From NCBI GenBank assembly GCA_037127315.1, contig JBBBDQ010000192.1, positions 3,445,001 through 3,509,000 of the forward strand: a stretch of 64,000 nucleotides of DNA, read 5' to 3'. This DNA is from Ascarosepion bandense. Taxonomy: Eukaryota; Mollusca; Cephalopoda; Sepiida; Sepiidae. The position numbers and the translations under genes were made by a program. This document shows positions 56,971-64,000 of this stretch, one piece after another. How positions within the stretch are numbered: the first letter of the stretch is position 1; each line of letters starts with the position of its first letter. The notes beneath the pieces are model-generated. The model worked only from the letters and a program-made list of their open reading frames with translations, searched no databases and was not told where the DNA came from.

Positions 56971-57321
56971 ATAACATCTAATTTGAGTGACCCTAATGCT
57001 CGCTTAATGACGAAAGTAACAATCCTTGCCTTAATGAACTTTGAAATCTGATCAAAGATTGAAACTCCTTTTTCCTGTAATCAAGAGCTGAACGCCTTGT
57101 TTTCCCTTTCGGCATTGCCGCCTTTGCAAAAGATCAAACGAAAAAAGAATTAAGAATAATCGATAATTAAAGCCCAAGAAATTCATTGCCTTTCGCTTTA
57201 ATCGGACGCTCTCCGACACACCTCTTTTTTTTTCTTTTTCGTCTTACCATTTCTGTCTTTCTGTATTTTTTCATTTTCTTCTTTTTTTCGATATTGTTGA
57301 TAACTCTTAACATCTACATCA
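56321..57321. other. non-coding stretch with (TATC)n
   Basis: (TATC)n tetranucleotide repeat of about 15 units at 56909-56970. Otherwise nothing recognised. Confidence 0.7.
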
Positions 57322-57322
57322 G

Positions 57323-57365
<43 letters not shown>

Positions 57366-57370
57366 CTCTC
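57322..57370. repeat. (TC)n microsatellite
   Basis: About 20 TC units with minor interruptions. Confidence 0.95.
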
Positions 57371-57454
57371 CATCCTTTTCTACACGTAGTCTGTTGGATA
57401 TAACATTTCGAAAGGATTTGTCCTTTATAATATTAGTATATCAAAACATCAGAT

Positions 57455-57515
57455 GCTGTTATTATTATTATTATTATTATTAGTAGTAGTAGTAGTTGTA
57501 GTAGTAGTAGTAGTA
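57455..57515. repeat. (TTA)n(TAG)n trinucleotide repeats
   Basis: About eight ATT units passing into TAG units with one TTG interruption. Confidence 0.9.
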
Positions 57516-58678
57516 ACAGTCAGTGAACTTGTTGCGATTCGTCTCTGAAATGTTAATTTTGGCGACAGATTAAAAAATCATTTTTATTATTTAATTTTGT
57601 TAAACACATTCATTAACTTCTTTGAAAATTCGTGACATTGACGTCGTTTTCAGTTATCGCAATAGTAACCACTTTTTTAATAAAGCATTTATAAGGTCTT
57701 CAAAATAATGCGATTCTTAGTCGATCTGAGAAGTGTTCTTGATTACAAACTTATTCTTTACTCTTATTTTAAAAAGACTTAGCATTGGTCTTGGGAATTT
57801 TGTAGATATTTGCTAAGCTTAGTTAATCTGGCACAAGTCTATGGTCGTGGACTTCCCAATGAGAATCGAATTCATTACATTGGCATTGACTTGCTAGACA
57901 AGCTCGTTTGTTGTTTCTTTTCATCTTATTGTGTCTCATAACAAAATGGAAGTTGTAATGCTGTCATATAATAAATATGTGGAATTGGACAGATATCTGG
58001 CTTTGTACTGAGAGATCTATCGTCGCTGCAATACCGCCGAATTTCACTGCTGGATGAAATAGAAAGTCCTAGTTGCTGCTTAAAGGTGGTCTGATGCAGA
58101 TCGCCATTTGCCTGAATTTATCTGGAGCTAGCTACCCTGGGTGACTGTCGATTGGGAGACTACTGGTAGCAATAATGTAGTGTAATTCTATGGAACAATG
58201 CTTCCAATAGGAAGTAGAGTTTAGTAAAATTTATAAAAGGTGATTAAAAAAAATTTTCCACGGTCTGCTATAATGGGACGGTAGAAGAAATATAAATTGG
58301 TTAGCTTATGTGAGTTTCAGAATTCATTAAGCAATATCTATTCTTATTCTTCAATAAGAAAACCATATTTGTATGAAATATCAGCAACTAATATGGTGTT
58401 TTCCACGTTCGAAATTACAAAATGGTGAATGAGTTATATATTACGCTGGATCTGGACAGACAAATAAGGACACGTATATATAAAAATATAATCTTATATT
58501 TTTATTCTTCGTTGATGACGCTTGTGTGAGCAGTAGAGCAGTCGAAGATAGTTCACACACACACAAAGGAGCCGTCGGGAGTCGGAAGCCAGCGAGATTT
58601 CTCTGTCTTTTCATCCAAAAATTCTAGACTTTATACAGTCTTACAGCTTCCATGCATTTTTGCCTTTTCGGGTTGTCG
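57516..58678. other. non-coding stretch, nothing recognised
   Basis: A GC-richer patch at 58015-58160 has no motif I can place. A reverse box-B-like ATTCGATTCTC near 57868 is isolated. Confidence 0.5.
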
Positions 58679-58867
58679 CTTTGTTGACATTATCTATGGC
58701 CGAATGTATCTGTCAATCACACCCGGCGGTCTATTGCTTTTCAAGCCGGTTTTCGGTCATTTTCTTTCGTTGCACTTTGCTGACATCATCTACGACCGGA
58801 TATATACATGTCAACCACCTCTGTCCTTTGTTGACCTAACCTACGTCCGGATATACCTGTCAGTTAC
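58679..58867. repeat. three imperfect 42-bp repeats
   Basis: Units at 58679-58720, 58775-58818 and 58826-58867, each of the form CTTTGTTGACAT..TCTA.G.CCG.AT.TA.CTGTCAA.CAC. The first spacer is longer (about 54 bp) than the second (7 bp). CpG-rich. Confidence 0.8.
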
Positions 58868-59639
58868 TTACGCCGTTAAAAATGAAACCCAGGTGTAAAC
58901 TTAAATTCAGAAACAGGCATTTTGTAAATAAATTTGTTTAAGAGATTTCTTAAAGGCCTGAATGTCTTTCAGTCTCAGTATGGAGAATTAAAGAAATTTG
59001 ATCGCTATTCTCTACAAGATAATTATTACTAGTTATACAGTCATGTACAAATAAAAAACGACAGGCTTCTCCCTAACTGGTAAACCGAATAATCGCAGTG
59101 GCTAGCTTATGCCTGTCGCGAATATTTCTACCGGTGATAGTCTACAAGTGAGAAAATAATAATATCGCTTATCTCCATAACTGTTTTACGTGGTAACGCA
59201 TATACTGTTAACAGAAACTTCTTAGTTTGCGAAGTAACATCTCTAACTCCAAAATATTTCTTGATTTAGGTAAAGGACAAGAAGTCCGGTCAGAATAAAA
59301 TGAATAAACTCAGGTTAAATAATAAAACATTTTACTAGGCATAAATGTAATAAAAATGGTGTAAGGGAGGTAATCAGTGGCCTATACTAGTGAGAAAGCA
59401 AAATTAATACTATGTGGCCCAGAAATGCAATTAACACCAAATAAGATGCTGGAAAATTGACGGTTTCTTGTATCGTTTCTGTGTTCTGTCTTTACAAAAG
59501 CCAGATCAGATAAAAAAAAATGGAGTAATACTATCATATTTGGGCTAAAACTACCAAACCCTCACTTACCTGCTTTGAAAGAGTTAAAAAGCAGCCTTGT
59601 GGGATTCATTATTTTCTACCCTATAAACTTTGTCCCACA
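58868..59639. other. non-coding stretch, nothing recognised
   Basis: No motif-bearing frame. Confidence 0.55.
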
Positions 59640-59940
59640 GTCGAACCGTCGCAAGCCTTTCTCTACTCTATCGCTATTTCCATAGCAAATGTTCTGCTTT
59701 GCTACATTTCTAATTCTACTAGTCCTGATCTCATCTAAGAACTCCCATGCCACCTACACGAGAACGAATAAAGCTCATTATCTTCGTCTTCCAATAGTAA
59801 AAAAGAAGATCCACTCAGGCGGCTTTTTCCAAGAGCTGATACTTTATGGAACAGATTCCTGAGGATGTTATCCTGATCACTATAACCATAACCTCTTCAA
59901 ATTTATGTTTAACTGCGATCTCTCCAACATGACCTCATAA
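59640..59940 (+). pseudogene. LINE reverse transcriptase ORF, C-terminal scrap
   Basis: In two frames, the first within GGCTTTTTCCAAGAGC giving the 'FF.RA.TLWN' motif, the second giving CYPDHYNHNLFKFMFNCDL where 'CFPDHYNL..FK..VNR.L' is expected. Same tail type as 25220-25330 but a different, more diverged copy. Several stops. Confidence 0.6.
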
Positions 59941-60144
59941 ACTGCACTTCTTACCTTTTCTTATGCTCATGCAACAACATCATTCAGCAACTCTTGGGCC
60001 ACGTATTGTGGAAACAGTCTTAAAAACCTTAATTACAGTTCAAGGAGGTAGGACAACTACGATAGTGGGAAGTACGTAGGATGATAAGGATGACTACAAA
60101 TTTGAGAAGGTGCAAAAGATAATGGCAGTCATATTGGATTTAAA

Positions 60145-60219
60145 TACACTATTTACATTATTCGGACTATTGTCCTCATCTTTGTTGCCAACAATAGTCC
60201 GAATAATGTAAATAGTGTA
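60145..60219. repeat. perfect 29-bp-arm hairpin
   Basis: Arms 60145-60173 and 60191-60219 pair without mismatch (ACTATTTACATTATTCGGAC...). The loop is 17 nt (CCTCATCTTTGTTGCCA). The direct repeat AAATAC sits at 60142-60147 and 60219-60224, which could be a target duplication. Confidence 0.95.
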
Positions 60220-60224
60220 AATAC

Positions 60225-61370
60225 GACCTTATCTCAGAAATATAGACAAATACTGAATTACAATACACATAAAAATGGGCACTGCTTATAAATGACATAC
60301 GCCCAAAGGCTTCTAAGCCAGAATTTTGCAACAGGGTATACATACGCTCGAAGCTTACATGAACGCTATTTTTCTGCTTATAGAAAGAGAACTGTCACTT
60401 ATAACAAGAGCTACCGGTTATATAGTACGTGTAAAATAACCACAATTATTAAATAAAGTCGCCTCAGCAATTATCTCTAGCCTAGTGTTTCAGTAAAAAA
60501 TTGCTGGATGAGAATATATAAAACGATGGAAATATTGCATCTGTAAAAAAATTCGTAAAAAAATGCAAAAACAAAAAAATAAATATACTTGCAGTTAGAT
60601 AAAATACCTACAAGGTCGGGGTCACCAATTATTAAAAGGATTGATGGAGATACATTTATCTTAGCATCCTAATATAGCATTACCATAGCCAATATGGTAA
60701 CACTTTTTTAATTGATGAAAACATTCAAGGACATATATAATTGTTTGAAAGAAAAACACCCTATCTATATATTTACAGTACAAGAATGCGACAGAAGTTT
60801 GCTCGAGCTGCAGATCAGATATACATTAGCAGATGTAGAAAAGAAAATAGAATAAAGGTTTTAATTGATAGTTGATGTAGACATGCCTTGGATCACCCAT
60901 ATCAGGCGTCGCGTCACGTTAAGTGGAGGGGATCTGTGTGCAGTGTTACGGAAATCGACAAGTCGAGTTTAAATTTCAGGCTAGTCTGTTGCACTCTTCT
61001 GTCAATTATTGTACAGAGGACTGGATTCTGTAGTCAACCATTCTAGGATAAGGAGAATTCCAAAGTTAAAAACTAGCTTGAAGAGGGATCGGCTCAGTCA
61101 GGTAATCTTGATCCAGACACACCAACCTTCTGCTGTACATGTGGCCAACCTACAACCCTGATGGGTTACTCTACTTGTGATGCGATATCCATCGATGGGA
61201 AATAGACGGCTGATGTAAACATGCTATCCGTCTAATGAAATGACATTACCTGGCCAGTCGACTTACCTTCATGCCACTCACCTAACACTACAAAATGATC
61301 TTCACTAACATTATATATTTGTGTCAGTATCGGACAATATGATATTAGATGTCTCTATTGCATCAGATAC
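60225..61370. other. non-coding stretch, possible diverged SINE at 60.9-61.26 kb
   Basis: 60880-61260 is GC-richer, with a box-B-like GTCGAGTTTAAATTTC and the phrase GGACTGGATTCTGTAG that recalls the SINE at 3196. Resemblance is weak. Confidence 0.3.
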
Positions 61371-61424
61371 CAGCTTATCGAATCGGAATCATAACATCAG
61401 CTTATCGAATCAGAATCATAACAT
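61371..61424. repeat. 27-bp tandem duplication
   Basis: Two copies of CAGCTTATCGAATC[G/A]GAATCATAACAT with one mismatch. Confidence 0.95.
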
Positions 61425-63397
61425 CAAACATTAAACGGTAAATACAGAATTCGTTCAGAAGTGGATTATGCTATTTATTACAAATTTACGAAGAAAGATA
61501 TATAATTTTCAAGCTAAAATAAAGATAATCTTTTACTTATAAAATCTTTAATAACTAAGTAGTATTTGAAAGTCTGAATGACGAATTAAATCATCAGTTC
61601 TTTAGAGACAAAGGTATCTAACAATATAAAGACCATTAAACGACTATAAATATATTTTTTGTCGGCGTTACAAATACTATTGAAGCATCTTTTCTTCGAT
61701 GTCGGACAGCAAATCTTCACGTTGATACAAAAACTTGATTAGTTTTAAATGCTTTGTGTATATTTACCGAAACGACAGTGTAAACTGATTTTAGACATCT
61801 ACGTGTACGTAAAGAAAGGAATAAAGACAAAAGGATGTTTTGTGCAATGTACTGCATTTAATTCGAGTAAAAACATGGCCGTTGGCTGTTTTTAGCATCC
61901 TTCCTTTTATCCGTCTGACAGAAAATATGCAAATGCACACGCATACGCGCACACACATACACAAACACAGACATGATAACGTGTCGGCGTCGCCTCTAAA
62001 CACTCGGCATTAAACCTGATCAAATTTTAATGAATGCCCGTATGTTTCTTCTCATATTTAATTCTTTATAAAATACTGTTTTTCATTATTGAACAATGAT
62101 ATCTTTACGGCTTTGTTTTTTCTTTTTCATACCTTTATTCCTTATTCGCCTTTTTTCTTCATTTCTTTTCCTATCACTACCATAGGTTTTCTTTACTATT
62201 TCTTTCTCTTCTCTCTTCTCAGTACTGACTTCTCTTTGTGACATAATTTCTACTTTTTAATGTTGGCAGTAACTCATCAATGGCTGCCATTTTGACTAAA
62301 AATGTCGTCATAAATGTACACAAATAGATCTATTCAAAACATGAATAGATGTTTAATAACCATACATAGCAAATACTGAAAGTGATACGTAAGTATCTAT
62401 CTATTCTCACATTTGCTTAACAACGATCAAAATATATTTACACACTCAGATACATAGAGCAGCATACATAATCATATAAAGATAAATACTAACTGAATTG
62501 TGTTTGATTCTGACAGCATTAGAAACTGTTGGAACCTAGAAAGAAAACAAACAAACAAAAACCCAAAAACAAACAAAAAAAAACAAATAAAATAAGAAAC
62601 CTGGACTTTGAATGCTTATTTTCAGCGTAGGAAGTACCTGACCTCTTGGAAAATTGCCGTAATAAAAGTTGTTTATCTATCACTTTTGACTGTGCGAGGA
62701 AAGCCAATCGAAAAAAAAAAAAAAGCAACAAAAAACGTAGCATATAAAGTGCAGGTACCACCAAGGACACCCTAAAATAATGAAAAACGCATTTTAAATA
62801 ATTAAATATCTTCTTTGAAGATAAATTTGGTTTTATTTGAAAGATATGAACCTAAAGCTAATCCGCATGAAAAGAAAAATAAATTCCCGTATGTAAATAA
62901 AGTTTCTGATATTTTTAAAACATTGGCCCGTTCACTCGTCGATAAATCTATAATGGAGATTCGACGTATCGGGCCCACATTATAGATGATAAATGTAAAC
63001 AACAAACTTAAAAGTCCTTTAAAAATCCAATATTTGTCCTATAGATGTGCTTCAAAGTAAATTAGAAAATTTAGGGATTAACTGGATTTTGGAAAATAAT
63101 GCGTAAGTTTTTTGATGAAAACAATGGAAATAACGTTTATTTATCCACAGTAACTTGTGAGCTGTTATCAGCGTCATATTTCAACAACAGTAGTTTTCTA
63201 CTGTTATCCCTTACTCGGAGAAAAAGAAAGAAATATGGAACGCCAACAGCGCAATAACCAAAATGTTTTAAAACAATTATAATCTTATATAAAAAGTATT
63301 TTAAGAATATAATCTTTTTATTCTATACACTTTTATGAAACGTAGTAGAATGAATAATTTGTAATTTTTGTACTAAATTATAATTAATATATATAAG

Positions 63398-63398
<1 letters not shown>
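61425..63398. other. non-coding stretch, nothing recognised
   Basis: Short A runs near 62540-62590 and 62709-62723. Frames at 61791, 62519 and 62802 (minus) lack motifs. Confidence 0.55.

Positions 63399-63449
<51 letters not shown>
63399..63449. repeat. (TA)n microsatellite
   Basis: About 25 TA units. Confidence 0.95.
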
Positions 63450-63451
<2 letters not shown>

Positions 63452-63699
63452 GGGTGTCCGAGAAGAGAACTTCAGCAGAAAAACAAACTGGTTTCCTTTT
63501 CATGAACACGCATATATACTTGTATATGAAAATAGAGTATTATATGTTACTCCTTTTGATCAGTAACCCACGATTCTGTTAGAGCCTTTCATACTTTATC
63601 ACGTTCTTGATAATCTTTCTATAGTATATATATTTCTGGCACTATGAAGTGACAGGACTTATTCTAAATGCGTTAATAGAGTATGACCATCTCTGACAA

Positions 63700-64000
63700 G
63701 TTTGATCAATGTTTTTTTTATTCTTGATGAACGACAATGTCCTTTGAAGCCAGAAAATGACTTGCAATGCTTACATGGAAAATTAAGTTGTTCTGTACAG
63801 GGTTTAGTCTGTTTTGCAATTTCTACTCAGCTTGCTTGTGGGTTTTCATGTGATGAGTGAGACGAGGTTTTCCGGCACATCCCAAATGTAAAGTTATTTC
63901 CAGAATATTATTGATCATAGCTTATGAAATGTCTATCAATATGACTTTTCTTGTGGTCAACAAGGCCTGTATTGGATAGACATACTATACAATATTCATC
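63700..64000 (-). pseudogene. degenerate tandem C2H2 zinc fingers, runs off right edge
   Basis: Minus strand from the window edge: YCIVCLSNTGLVDHKKSHID (CX2C...HX3H, shortened), a stop, then in another frame LHLGCAGKPRLTHHMKTHKQ (one Cys lost), a stop, then CTEQLNFPCKHCKSFSGFKG ending HCRSS (second His lost). 'TGLV.H..SH' and 'RLTHHM.TH' resemble the C-terminal finger cluster of some LINE-encoded polymerases in lophotrochozoans, but a decayed host zinc-finger gene cannot be excluded because the upstream part is outside the window. Confidence 0.5.

Overview
This is eukaryotic nuclear DNA from an animal. It is very AT-rich, full of (CA)n, (TA)n and poly-A tracts, and densely seeded with broken transposons, and it has no prokaryotic gene organisation. 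Mariner and Tc1 copies, tRNA-headed SINEs with the box B motif GTTCGAATTCC, a Penelope-type reverse transcriptase scrap and the particular LINE and LTR polyproteins point to a lophotrochozoan. A coleoid cephalopod (octopus-like) is my best guess; this is recognition from memory, not a search. No complete host gene is visible. Only one candidate host exon (20636-20858, +) is supported, by an open frame with a plausible acceptor and a consensus AG|GTAAGT donor.

Layout. 1-927: hAT-type transposase fragment (-), running off the left edge. 2.2-3.1 kb: mariner relic (-). 3.2-3.5 kb: tRNA-headed SINE, with a second copy inverted at 26.9-27.2 kb. 4.7-4.9 kb: another tRNA-like SINE. 5.6-7.3 kb: a 1.7-kb non-coding element (copy A) whose sister (copy B) lies at 46.6-48.1 kb with a perfect 8-bp target duplication. 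Copy A sits inside an older repeat that is uninterrupted at 9.23-9.42 kb. 7.7-8.1 and 18.1-18.4 kb: Tc1 relics. 12.6 kb: Penelope-like RT scrap. 15.3-15.5 kb: inverted repeat carrying a hammerhead-like core. 16738-17911: end-to-end mariner with 32-bp inverted termini. 24.9-25.3 kb: LINE 3' end.

27.4-36.3 kb is a repeat-poor block dense in A and T runs. CpG is almost absent to its left (I counted 0 and 1 per 600 bp in two blocks) and common from here rightward (17 and 13 per 600 bp). 36.3-36.6 kb is a GC-richer island between (GT)n and (CA)n. 37.7-38.5, 45.3-45.8 and 49.3 kb are polypurine tracts. 40.3-41.65 kb is a cecropia-like mariner interrupted by a 230-bp piggyBac-like MITE. 41.8-42.7 kb is a GC-richer degenerate tandem array, followed by a Ty3/gypsy integrase relic (42.9-43.8 kb). 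50.8-56.3 kb is a nested retroelement: degenerate LTRs on both sides of a shrunken LTR-retrotransposon pol (-), split by a nearly 4-kb LINE (-) with ORF1 and ORF2 remains. 59.6-59.9 kb is another LINE tail, 60145-60219 a 29-bp-arm hairpin, and 63.7-64.0 kb degenerate zinc fingers (-) running off the right edge.

The window is therefore best read as intron or gene-flank DNA in which generations of DNA transposons and retroelements have inserted into one another. Every transposase or polymerase I could check has stops, frameshifts or lost catalytic residues. The most rewarding signals are the undescribed 8-bp-TSD element pair with its empty-site paralogue, the CpG step at about 27.5 kb, the hammerhead-like cores near Penelope sequence, the foldback hairpins, and the tandem array at 42 kb.
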